A DNA stretch of 64,000 bases from Streptomyces flavochromogenes (GTDB lineage: Bacteria; Actinomycetota; Actinomycetes; Streptomycetales; Streptomycetaceae), in contig NZ_JNZO01000040.1 in assembly GCF_000717595.1 (NCBI RefSeq), positions 1 through 64,000 of the forward strand. The letters run 5' to 3'. Below, one piece after another: positions 7,925-15,204 of the stretch; the first letter of the stretch is position 1; each line of letters begins with the position of its first letter. The notes beneath the pieces are model-generated. The model worked only from the letters and a program-made list of their open reading frames with translations. It was not told the origin of the DNA and did no database searches. The position numbers were made by a program, and so were the translations under genes.

Positions 7925-8410
7925 TCAGGGGCCGGCCTGGTCTCCGCCGGAGAGGAGGGCGTCGAAGAGGGCTCGGTAGTGGACCATCGCTCCCCGCAGC
8001 TGCTCGGGGGTGGCCCGGTGCGTGGCGGCGAGCAGGTCGATCTCGTGGGCCTCCTGGTAGCGCTCCAGAGCGTGGCCGTGTTCCGCGGACAGATCGCCTC
8101 CCCGGTGCTCGAAGTCCTCCGTGGGGTATCCGCGCTCCCGCATGAGGACGGTCACCAGCCGGTCCGCGTCGTGGACCGCCGCCTCCGGCCGATCGACGAA
8201 CTGCTTCTGCACGCCCTGCCATTCCCGCACGTAGCGATCCCGCACGTGGTCCGGCAGGGGGTGGGTTTCGTGAGAGTCGTGCCGTTTCTCCGGGCCGAAG
8301 GGCTCGCGCGGTCGGTGCCGAAGGCGACGGTCCAGCGCGAACGACGACACGATCAGGACGACCAGCACCGCGGCCGGAACGACCAGGGCCAGGATCGTTC
8401 CTGTGGACAT
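7925..8410 (-). CDS. Membrane-anchored or secreted protein of unknown function
   Basis: 161 residues from ATG 8410 (MSTGTILALVVPAAVLVVLI). An N-terminal hydrophobic segment (about 5-26) is followed by Arg-rich RRLRHRPR and then a mostly helical, charged domain (YVREWQGVQKQFVDRPEAAV...LMRERGYP). The second half is rich in His and acidic residues (DFEHRGGDLSAEHGHALERYQ). The pattern, one anchor plus a soluble helical domain, is common among streptomycete proteins annotated only as secreted. The 34-bp hairpin repeat array begins about 125 bp upstream of its start. Function unknown. Confidence 0.7.
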   Translation of the reverse strand: MSTGTILALVVPAAVLVVLIVSSFALDRRLRHRPREPFGPEKRHDSHETHPLPDHVRDRYVREWQGVQKQFVDRPEAAVHDADRLVTVLMRERGYPTEDFEHRGGDLSAEHGHALERYQEAHEIDLLAATHRATPEQLRGAMVHYRALFDALLSGGDQAGP

Positions 8411-8534
8411 GGCCCACACCCCCTTCGCTGCGACGGGTGCCCTCCCCGGGCGGCTGCCCGGAGGCAGTGCGCCGAAACCGCGGGCGAACCCCTCTCGTCC
8501 CCTCCCGTTCCCGTACCGCCACCGTCGGGAAACC

Positions 8535-8702
8535 GCTGTCCCGAGGGCCTCCACCCGGTCGGGACGGCGCTGTCCCGAGGGCCTCCACCCGGTCGGGACG
8601 GCGCTGTCCCGAGGCCTCCACCCGGTCGGGACGGCGCTGTCCCGAGGGCCTCCACCCGGTCGGGACGGCGCTGTCCCGAGGGCTCCACCCGGTCGGGACA
8701 GC
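8535..8702. repeat. 34-bp tandem repeat with internal hairpin, 5 copies
   Basis: Five copies of a 33-34-bp unit (gctgtcccgagggcctccac...) run at 8535-8568, 8569-8602, 8603-8635, 8636-8669 and 8670-8702. Copies differ by single-base indels. Each contains tgtcccga and tcgggac as complementary arms around a roughly 14-nt loop, so the transcript would form a row of hairpins. The array lies between the divergent genes at 8410 (minus) and 8847 (plus). The 33/34-nt length and indels argue against coding. Confidence 0.9.
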
Positions 8703-8846
8703 GCTTCCCGACCGGGGGAGCCCGGTCCTCGGGCGTCCCGCGCGCCGCTGCGGACCGGTTGTCGGATACTGGGTCCACCACCCCTCGCCTCCTCTCGCCG
8801 ACAGAGGACCGGGGCAGAGGGGGACCGACGTGTGGCAGGAGGGTTC

Positions 8847-9125
8847 ATGCTCATCAGCCATGTCTTCGAGGATCGTGTCCTGCACGTGACCCTCCTGCGC
8901 GATCTCGATGTCACCGGCCGTGCGGCAGTCATCCTGCACATCGAGACGCTCCTCGCCACCCACGGTCCGCGGCATGTCCGCATACAGCTGCCCACCCACG
9001 ACCCCTCCCCTGCCTCGCTCAGCGTGCTCGCCCGCGCCCGCCGCCTGTGCGAAAGCCTGGGAACCCCGCTGACGGTCGTCGGCCCCATCCGGATCGCCCC
9101 GCGCTCGCGGCCCGCAGCGGCGTAG
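8847..9125 (+). CDS. STAS-like (anti-sigma antagonist type) protein
   Basis: 92 residues from ATG 8847 with AGGAGGG 5 nt upstream. The alternating strand/helix pattern (HVFEDRVLHVTLLRDLDVTG, then AVILHIETLLATHGPRHVRIQL) and the later SLSVLARARRLCESLGTPLTVVG match the STAS fold of SpoIIAA/RsbV-type proteins. The usual phospho-acceptor Ser/Thr (D-x-S/T) after the third strand seems replaced by THDPSPASL, so phosphorylation control is not assured. It is the first plus-strand gene of the stress block and is followed by a SigB-like promoter and hemerythrin gene. Confidence 0.65.
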   Translation: MLISHVFEDRVLHVTLLRDLDVTGRAAVILHIETLLATHGPRHVRIQLPTHDPSPASLSVLARARRLCESLGTPLTVVGPIRIAPRSRPAAA

Positions 9126-9146
9126 CCTCACCGCCCCGCCGAGAGG

Positions 9147-9171
9147 GATTGACCCGCCCGACCGGGGGTAC
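9147..9171 (+). promoter_or_regulatory. SigB-like promoter for the hemerythrin gene
   Basis: GATT, 15 nt, then GGGTAC matches the streptomycete SigB-type consensus GNNT-N14-16-GGGTAY. A transcript starting near 9178 would have a leader of about 70 nt before GTG 9247. Confidence 0.55.
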
Positions 9172-9246
9172 CCGCGGAACGAACCGCCCCGGTCCACGGT
9201 GCCTACGCCGGGCAGGGGCGACCGCAACCGTCGAGGGAGGACTACG

Positions 9247-9750
9247 GTGAGTCACGGCAGCAGGGAAGACCAGGACGTCGTCGCGGCCATCCTCAAGGAT
9301 CACCGCACCATGGAGGACCTGTTCCGTCGTATGCGGAGCGTCGAGTCCGACCGTGCCGCCGCGCTGAAGGAGTTCTCCGCGCTGCTCATCGCGCACGGAG
9401 AGGCGGAGGAGTCCGAGGTCTACGGAGCGCTCAAGCGCTTCCGCGACATCGACGACGAGGAAGTGGAGCACGGCACGGCGGAGCACGCCGAGGGGAACGA
9501 AGCGCTCCTCGGTCTGCTGGAGGTCGAGGACGTCGGCTCCGACGCGTGGGACTCCCGGCTGGAAGACCTGGTGCAGGCGGTCTCCCACCACCTCGACGAG
9601 GAGGAACGGACGATCCTGAACGGCGCCAGGGAGAACGTTCCCGACGAGCGACGGGCCGAGCTGGCCGCCGCGTTCCGTGAGGAGCGCGCGAAGCAACTGG
9701 CGTCGGACTGCGGGGACATCGAGAACGTCCGCAAGATCGTCAACCGGTGA
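9247..9750 (+). CDS. Hemerythrin-domain protein
   Basis: 167 residues from GTG 9247, preceded by a GAGGGAGGA ribosome site; an in-frame ATG at 9199 lacks one. Four-helix hemerythrin HHE features are clear: LKDHRTMEDLF (first His), LIAHGEAEESEVY (His and Glu), AEHAEGNEAL, and VSHHLDEEERTIL. These supply the His/Glu ligands for a di-iron centre that binds oxygen or senses redox. The C-terminal 50 residues are charged and helical. The SigB-like promoter upstream suggests induction in osmotic or oxidative stress. Confidence 0.85.
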   Translation: MSHGSREDQDVVAAILKDHRTMEDLFRRMRSVESDRAAALKEFSALLIAHGEAEESEVYGALKRFRDIDDEEVEHGTAEHAEGNEALLGLLEVEDVGSDAWDSRLEDLVQAVSHHLDEEERTILNGARENVPDERRAELAAAFREERAKQLASDCGDIENVRKIVNR

Positions 9751-9932
9751 GGTGACCGATCCGCCGCGCCGCCCCGCCCGGCGACGGTGAGCGACGAAGC
9801 GCGCGGCCGGGGCGCCGCAGGCCTGACGTGCCGGTGAAGCAGGGTCTGCGGCGCGCGGTCGTGCACAGCGGACAGGGAGGCCGGCAAGGCCGGCCGTCCC
9901 GACGGGGGGTCCGACAACGGCTGGGCCCCCCT

Positions 9933-11831
9933 TCACGTGTTGCTGCCGCTGTCACCGGTGCTCCGGAGGACGGGGCGCAGCGCGTCGATGACGTTCGCGT
10001 CGTCGACGGTGGAGGGGATGGGTTCGTCGCGGCCGTCGGCGATGCCGCGCATCGTCTTGCGGAGGATCTTTCCCGAGCGGGTCTTGGGCAGAGCGGCCAC
10101 GACCGCCACGTCCTTGAGGGAGGCGACGGCGCCGATGCGGTCGCGTACGAGCTGGACGAGCTCGGCCTCGACCTCGCCGGGCTCGCGCGCAGCGCCGGCC
10201 TTCAGGACGACGAAGCCCCGCGGCACCTGCCCCTTGAGGGGGTCGGCGACGCCGATGACCGCGCACTCGGCGACGTCGGGGTGGGCGGCCAGGGCCTCCT
10301 CCATGCTGCCGGTGGACAGCCGGTGTCCGGCGACGTTGATGACGTCGTCGGTGCGGCCCATGACGAAGACGTAGCCGTCGTCGTCGATGTGCCCGCTGTC
10401 GCCCGTGAGGTAGTAGCCGTCGAAGGCCGACAGGTAGGAGGCGATGTAGCGTTCGTCGTCGTTCCAGAGCGTCGGGAGCGCTCCCGGCGGCAGAGGCAGT
10501 CTGACCACGATCGCGCCGTCGACGCCCTCCGGGGCCGGCCGGCCCGAGGCGTCGAGGACGCGGACGTCCCAGCCGGGCAGCGGGCGCGTGGGGGAGCCGG
10601 GTTTGACGGGAGCGGCTTCGATCCCCACCGGATTGGCGACGATCGGCCAGCCGGTCTCGGTCTGCCACCAGTGGTCGATCACCGGGACGTCCAGGAGAGC
10701 GCTCGCCCAGCGATAGGTCTCCGGGTCGAGGCGCTCGCCGGCGAGGAACAGGTAACGCAGGGCGGAGAGGTCGTGGTGCGCCGCGAGTGTTCCCTCCGGG
10801 TCCTCCTTGCGGATGGCCCGGAACGCCGTGGGCGCCGTGAACATGGTCTTGACGCCGGACTCGGCCGCGACGCGCCAGAACTGACCCGCGTCCGGGGTGC
10901 CGACCGGCTTGCCCTCGTACAGGACCGTCGTGGCGCCGACCAGCAGCGGCCCGTAGACGATGTACGAGTGGCCGACGACCCAGCCGACGTCGGATCCGGT
11001 GAACATCGTCTCGCCCGGACCGATGTCGTACACGGCGCCCATCGACCAGTGCAGGGCGACCGCGTAGCCGCCGCAGTCACGCACCACACCCTTGGGCTTT
11101 CCGGTGGTTCCGGAGGTGTAGAGGATGTACAGGGGGTCGTTCGCGGAGACGGGAACGCACTCGGCCGGCGGTGCGGCGGCCACCAGGTCGGCCCAGTCGA
11201 GGTCGTCGGGTCCCAGGTCCGCCGGCGCCTGTGGCCGTTGCAGGACCACGCTCTTCTCGGGTTTGTGGGCGGCGAGTTCGAGCGCCTCGTCGAGGAGCGG
11301 CTTGTACGCGATGACACGCTTGCCCTCGATGCCGCAGGAGGCGGAGACGACCACCTTGGGAGCGGCGTCGTCGATGCGGAGGGCGAGCTCGCGCGGGGCG
11401 AACCCGCCGAAGACGACCGAGTGGACCGCGCCGATGCGCGCGCAGGCCAGCATCGCGACGGCGGCCTCCGGAACCATCGGCATGTAGATCACCACCCGGT
11501 CGCCCCGCTCCACGCCGAGCCGGGCGAGCGCCCCGGCGAATACCGCGACCTCGTCCCTCAGCCGGGCGTAGCTGTAGGTGCGCCGGGTGCCGGTGACGGG
11601 GGAGTCGTAGACGAGCGCGGGCTGGTCGCCCCGGCCGGCGTCGACGTGCCGGTCGAGCGCGTTGAAGCAGACGTTGAGCCGTCCGTCCGGGAACCAGCGG
11701 TAGAAGGGAGCACCCGAGGAGTCCAGGGCGCGTCGCGGAACGACGTCCCAGTCGATGCCCTCGGCGGCGTCGAGCCAGAAGGACTCGGGGTCTTCCGTGC
11801 TGGCGCGGAAGACATCCTCGTACATTCCCAT
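9933..11831 (-). CDS. prpE: Propionyl-CoA synthetase-like acyl-CoA synthetase
   Basis: 632 residues from ATG 11831, with GAGGAG 6 nt upstream. It belongs to the ANL adenylating superfamily: the P-loop YTSGTTGKPKG is at 238-248, the adenylate region WWQTETGWP follows, and the thioesterification Lys is at about 588 (PKTRSGKILRK). The phrase DVINVAGHRLSTGSMEE, the DCGGYAVALHWSM segment and the length (Acs is about 650) fit PrpE-type enzymes better than acetyl-CoA synthetase. The reaction is short-chain acid + ATP + CoA to acyl-CoA + AMP + PPi. It stands alone; no prpBCD genes are nearby. Specificity between propionate and acetate is inferred. Confidence 0.85.
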   Translation of the reverse strand: MGMYEDVFRASTEDPESFWLDAAEGIDWDVVPRRALDSSGAPFYRWFPDGRLNVCFNALDRHVDAGRGDQPALVYDSPVTGTRRTYSYARLRDEVAVFAGALARLGVERGDRVVIYMPMVPEAAVAMLACARIGAVHSVVFGGFAPRELALRIDDAAPKVVVSASCGIEGKRVIAYKPLLDEALELAAHKPEKSVVLQRPQAPADLGPDDLDWADLVAAAPPAECVPVSANDPLYILYTSGTTGKPKGVVRDCGGYAVALHWSMGAVYDIGPGETMFTGSDVGWVVGHSYIVYGPLLVGATTVLYEGKPVGTPDAGQFWRVAAESGVKTMFTAPTAFRAIRKEDPEGTLAAHHDLSALRYLFLAGERLDPETYRWASALLDVPVIDHWWQTETGWPIVANPVGIEAAPVKPGSPTRPLPGWDVRVLDASGRPAPEGVDGAIVVRLPLPPGALPTLWNDDERYIASYLSAFDGYYLTGDSGHIDDDGYVFVMGRTDDVINVAGHRLSTGSMEEALAAHPDVAECAVIGVADPLKGQVPRGFVVLKAGAAREPGEVEAELVQLVRDRIGAVASLKDVAVVAALPKTRSGKILRKTMRGIADGRDEPIPSTVDDANVIDALRPVLRSTGDSGSNT

Positions 11832-12071
11832 CGCGGACTCCTCTTATCGCGTCGGGGTTCCTGCGCCGTGGCGTCGGACTGCGGCTGCGGCGTACGTACG
11901 GGCCGGGCGGGGCGGGGCGGACCACGCATACCGTATGTCGGCGGTCCGCGGTCTGCGACCGTGACCGACTCCTTCCGCAGGCGCGGCAGGTGCCCGCTCG
12001 GGGTGAGCCGGACGACGTGATGCGTGCCACTGTCGGGTCGTTCCGCGTCGGGCATGCGTGATCATGACCGG

Positions 12072-12755
12072 ATGGACGCTCGTTTCCTCGGTATCGCCGA
12101 GCTCGCCGAACCCCCGTCCGTGGCGGTCGTGATCGACGTCATGCGTGCCTACACGGTGGCCGCCTGGGCCTTCGCGCGGGGTGCGGAGAAGATCGTTCTC
12201 GCCGAGTCGCCGGACGACGCCCTGGCGCTCAAGGCCCGCCACCCCGACTGGGTGGCGCTCAAGGACGGCCCGCCCGCGCCCGGCTTCGACGCCGTCAACT
12301 CACCGGCGTTGCTGCGGTCCGTCGACCTCGGCGGGCGGACCGTCGTGCAGAAGACCACGGCCGGGACGGTCGGCGCCCTCGCCGTCAAGGAGGCGTCGCT
12401 GGTGCTGTGCGCGGGCTTCGTGGTGGCGGAGGCGACGGCCCGGGTCCTGCGGTCGCGCGGCGGCGACGATGTCACGTTCGTGGTCACCGGCGAGGACGGC
12501 CGGGCCGACGAAGACCTGGCGTGCGCGCAGTACATCGCCCGGAGGGCGACGGAGCCAGCGACGGACGCGGCCGAGTTCCTTCGCCGGGCCGGCGCGTCGC
12601 GCGCCGCCACCGAGCTGAAGGAGGGCGTGCGCCGAGGAGCCCACCCCGACGATGTCGCCCTCTGTCTTGAACTCGACCGCTTCCCCTTCGCCATGGTGGC
12701 GACCCTGGAGGACGGACTCATGGTCCTCCGCCCTCATGGCGTGCCCTCATCTTGA
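12072..12755 (+). CDS. ComB-like (2-phosphosulfolactate phosphatase family) protein
   Basis: 227 residues from ATG 12072 ([20 protein letters not shown]). The start [21 protein letters not shown], then [14 protein letters not shown] and [13 protein letters not shown] follow the ComB family pattern (D-x-x-R near the N terminus and a T-x-x-G loop). ComB hydrolyses 2-phosphosulfolactate in archaeal coenzyme M synthesis. Streptomyces does not make coenzyme M, so the substrate here is probably different. Two other in-frame ATGs lie just upstream (12054 and nearby). No neighbours hint at a pathway. Confidence 0.7.
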   Translation: MDARFLGIAELAEPPSVAVVIDVMRAYTVAAWAFARGAEKIVLAESPDDALALKARHPDWVALKDGPPAPGFDAVNSPALLRSVDLGGRTVVQKTTAGTVGALAVKEASLVLCAGFVVAEATARVLRSRGGDDVTFVVTGEDGRADEDLACAQYIARRATEPATDAAEFLRRAGASRAATELKEGVRRGAHPDDVALCLELDRFPFAMVATLEDGLMVLRPHGVPSS

Positions 12756-13052
12756 GCGTGACGTGTTTGACGTCTCGTGAAAGCTGCGTTGCGTTCGAAA
12801 CGCCGTCAATCGAGCGAGGAGTCGAATCCCTGCTCTATGGACGGAAACTGATGCGATGGCCTGGCAGGTGAGTGCAACGACGAGTTGCAATGGATGCTGG
12901 TGAGGGCCACGGGTGTCACCCGTTCGATGTAACAAGATCGGATCGGTGGGTGTAGGTGGGGATGTGTCGGGGGAAGACCGGAGTGGCGCCCGTGGAAGGG
13001 CACCGCGACGGTCCCACCCCGGACCGTCGCTGGACTGACCAGAAGGACGAGC
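12756..13052. other. Long leader/intergenic region upstream of the cold-shock gene
   Basis: Nearly 300 bp without a convincing gene. It holds small inverted repeats, tgcaac-gacga-gttgca near 12870 and cgggtg-t-cacccg near 12908. Such structured leaders are common for cold-shock mRNAs. Promoter position not fixed. Confidence 0.4.
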
Positions 13053-13256
13053 ATGGCCAGCGGCACCGTGAAGTGGTTCAACTCCGAGAAGGGCTTCGGC
13101 TTCATCGCCCAGGACGGCGGCGGACCGGACGTCTTCGCCCACTACTCCAACATCTCGGGCAACGGATACCGCGAGCTGACCGAGGGCGAGGCCGTGACGT
13201 TCGACATCACCCAGGGCCAGAAGGGTCCGCAGGCGGAGAACATCGTCCGGGGCTGA
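13053..13256 (+). CDS. Cold-shock protein, CspA family
   Basis: 67 residues, the standard length. The N-terminal [23 protein letters not shown] carries RNP1 (KGFGFI), and DVFAHYSNI carries RNP2 (VFAHY). Both bind single-stranded nucleic acid as an OB-fold RNA chaperone. An AAGGACGAGC ribosome site precedes the ATG. It stands alone, with a long leader before it and a strong hairpin after it, so it is probably monocistronic. Streptomycetes carry several copies, so this one need not be the cold-induced member. Confidence 0.97.
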   Translation: MASGTVKWFNSEKGFGFIAQDGGGPDVFAHYSNISGNGYRELTEGEAVTFDITQGQKGPQAENIVRG

Positions 13257-13307
13257 GCCCTCGGACCGCTCCGGCGAGCTTGTCTCCCCCTGACGGCGAC
13301 CCGCTGT

Positions 13308-13340
13308 CGACGGCGCCCGCACCTCGTGCGGGCGCCGTCG
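13308..13340 (+). terminator. Terminator of the cold-shock gene
   Basis: Perfect 14-nt arms (cgacggcgcccgca / tgcgggcgccgtcg) around a 5-nt loop, 51 nt after the stop. Confidence 0.8.
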
Positions 13341-13424
13341 GGGTGTCGTGACACCTGTGGCGACGGCGGTCGGCCGACGCCGGTGCGGAAGATCCTGTCG
13401 GATCCGTCGGGGTCGCCGCACCCC

Positions 13425-14222
13425 TCAGAAGGATCCGACGGTCCGTGCGGCGTAGAAGGCGCCGATCGCGGCGGCGAGCACGCCGAGCAGCAGCCGCAGG
13501 GCCCTCTCGGGCAGGCGGGGCTGGAGGCGGGCGCCGAGATAGCCGCCGACCAGTCCGCCGAGGCCGCACGCCAGGCCGAGCCACCAGTCGGGGGCGACGT
13601 CACCGGAGCTGGTCAGGGACAGCACCACGAACGCGGCCGCACCGACGAGGGAGGTCGCGAACGTGGCGGCGAGCGCGGCCGGCGCCACCCGGCTCATCGG
13701 CAGGCCGCGTGCGACCAGGATCGGCCCGAGCAGCGAGCCGCCGCCGATGCCGTAGATCCCGCCGAACACCCCCACCGCCACGGCCAGCGTGGTGAGCACG
13801 GCCGGGCGCGGTTCCGCCGGCGGAACGGCGGGGGCCGGGGTGCGTGCGGGGGCGAGCGTGCGGGCGCACAGCCAGAGTCCGAGGGGCAACAGGAGGAGCG
13901 CGACCAGCGACTGGAAGATCCCCGGGCCGGGGAGGGCGTAGACGCGGATCGCGGCACCGAGGACGACTCCCGGCAGGGTGCCGGCGATCAGGCGCCGGGT
14001 CAGAGGGCCGCGCAGCGTGCCGTCGCGGCGGTAGCGCCACAGGGCGCCGGGTCCGGCCACCACGTTGTACAGGAGGTTCGTGGGGGTGACCGCCGGGTTC
14101 GGTACGCCGAAGACGCTCAGATGCACCGGGAGGAGGAACACCGCCCCGGACACGCCGACCGGCGCGGTCACCACCGCGATCAGCAGCCCGGCGATCAGGC
14201 CCGCCCACACCGTCCAGTCCAC
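13425..14222 (-). CDS. TauE/SafE (TSUP) family membrane permease
   Basis: 265 residues with about eight hydrophobic spans. The N-terminal half has GLLIAVVTAPVGVSGAVFLLP and the second half GVFGGIYGIGGGSLLGPIL, the G-x-x-G-I-G-G-G repeat that marks the two inverted halves of TSUP transporters. The family moves organosulfonates, sulfite or other anions. Here the neighbours (csp, DUF1801) give no substrate clue. It is transcribed toward the cold-shock gene and separated from it by the hairpin at 13308-13340. Confidence 0.85.
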   Translation of the reverse strand: MDWTVWAGLIAGLLIAVVTAPVGVSGAVFLLPVHLSVFGVPNPAVTPTNLLYNVVAGPGALWRYRRDGTLRGPLTRRLIAGTLPGVVLGAAIRVYALPGPGIFQSLVALLLLPLGLWLCARTLAPARTPAPAVPPAEPRPAVLTTLAVAVGVFGGIYGIGGGSLLGPILVARGLPMSRVAPAALAATFATSLVGAAAFVVLSLTSSGDVAPDWWLGLACGLGGLVGGYLGARLQPRLPERALRLLLGVLAAAIGAFYAARTVGSF

Positions 14223-14342
14223 CGGGCTCCCCGTTCCGCCGTCGCCGTCCGGACAGTACCGGCCCGGTCCGCAGGCCGGTCGGCCAGGGCCTCGGCGGCA
14301 ACGTGATGTTCATACGTCGAGGGGCGTCGGTAGGCTCGTCGT

Positions 14343-14708
14343 ATGGTCCAGAGCAACGCTGAAGACGTCGACGGATACCTGGACGAGGTGCCCGCCGCCC
14401 GGCAGGAGGCGCTGCGGCGGCTGCGGGAGCTGTGCCGGGAGGAGCTGGCCGGCTTCACGGAGTCGATGGCGTACGGCATGCCGGTCTACGAGCGGGACGG
14501 CAGCGCCGAGATCGCCTTCGCCAGCCAGAAGCGGTACATCTCCTTCTACCTCCTGCGCGGTGACGTCCGTGATGCCTTCGCGGAGCGGCTCGCGGCGCAG
14601 GACATGGGCAAGGGGTGTCTGCGGTTCAGGACGCCCGAGCGGATCGACTTCGCTCTGGTGCGTGACCTCCTGAAGGCCACTGCGCTCCGCCGCGGCACGA
14701 TCTGCTGA
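14343..14708 (+). CDS. DUF1801 family protein
   Basis: 121 residues. The pattern VDGYLDEVPAARQEALRRLRELCREELAGFTESMAYGMPVYERDG followed by FASQKRYISFYLLR is characteristic of DUF1801 (YdhG-like) proteins, small cytosolic proteins with a TATA-box-binding-like fold and no proven role. MAYGMPVY is the conserved centre and GKGCLRF the second conserved block. The gene stands alone: it is divergent from the TSUP permease and convergent with the ArsR gene 29 bp downstream. Confidence 0.85.
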   Translation: MVQSNAEDVDGYLDEVPAARQEALRRLRELCREELAGFTESMAYGMPVYERDGSAEIAFASQKRYISFYLLRGDVRDAFAERLAAQDMGKGCLRFRTPERIDFALVRDLLKATALRRGTIC

Positions 14709-14737
14709 CTGCCCCCGCTCCGGCGGATGGCTGACCG

Positions 14738-15109
14738 TCAGCGCGTCGCCGGCGCCGCGTCGGTCACGCCGAGGCGGAGGTGCTCCACGTGGTGGAGCGC
14801 CTGGTCGAGAAGGCCCGCGACGTGGTCGTCGTGGAGGGCGTAGACGACGGAACGGCCCTCGCGGGTGCCGGTGACGAGGCCGAGGTTGCGCAGCAGGCGC
14901 AACTGGTGGGAGCAGGCGGACTGTTCCATGCCCACGGCCGCCGCCAGTTCGGTCGCCGCGCACGGTCCTTCGCGCAGACGGGCCAGGATCAGCAGGCGCG
15001 ACGGGGTGGACAGCGCCTGGAGTGTGGTGGCGACCTGCTGGGCGTTCTCGGGGGTCAGACGGGTGCGCGGTGCCGCGCTGCTGTCCGGTGCGTTCACTCC
15101 GTGGCCCAT
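14738..15109 (-). CDS. ArsR/SmtB-family metal-sensing repressor
   Basis: 123 residues from ATG 15109 (alternative in-frame starts at 15118 and 15136). The winged-helix core is LSTPSRLLILARLREGPCAATELAAAVGMEQSACSHQLRLLRNLGLV. The C-terminal helix reads DDHVAGLLDQALHHVEH, exactly the alpha-5 D-x-H-x10-H-x-x-H site of SmtB/CzrA-type sensors for Zn, Co or Ni. It is divergent from the P-type metal ATPase gene. The inverted repeat between them is the expected operator, so metal binding should release the promoter. There is no CxC site of the As/Cd type. Confidence 0.9.
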   Translation of the reverse strand: MGHGVNAPDSSAAPRTRLTPENAQQVATTLQALSTPSRLLILARLREGPCAATELAAAVGMEQSACSHQLRLLRNLGLVTGTREGRSVVYALHDDHVAGLLDQALHHVEHLRLGVTDAAPATR

Positions 15110-15127
15110 GGGTGCCATCCTACGGAA

Positions 15128-15149
15128 TGAACACATGAATGGATGTTCA
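15128..15149. promoter_or_regulatory. Putative ArsR/SmtB operator
   Basis: TGAACA-N10-TGTTCA lies 19 bp before the repressor ATG, in the gap shared with the metal ATPase gene. ArsR/SmtB boxes are imperfect AT-rich palindromes of this type, and this is the least GC-rich part of the gap. Confidence 0.65.
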
Positions 15150-15204
15150 AGTATTCCTGTACGGTGGCGGCGTACGACGCCTCCCGTGAAGGACTCCCTC
15201 TGTC

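Noticed and set aside
8535..8702. Regular array resembling a CRISPR
   Set aside because: The units are contiguous with no distinct spacers, and no cas genes are near.
7593..9227. 544-residue minus-strand ORF
   Set aside because: It runs through noncoding repeats, ignores the ATG and topology of the 51-residue peptide, and is Arg/Pro/Ser-rich as expected of shadow frames in GC-rich DNA.
12806..13105. 99-residue minus-strand ORF antisense to csp
   Set aside because: No ribosome site or recognisable domain; it is antisense to a well-supported gene and its leader.
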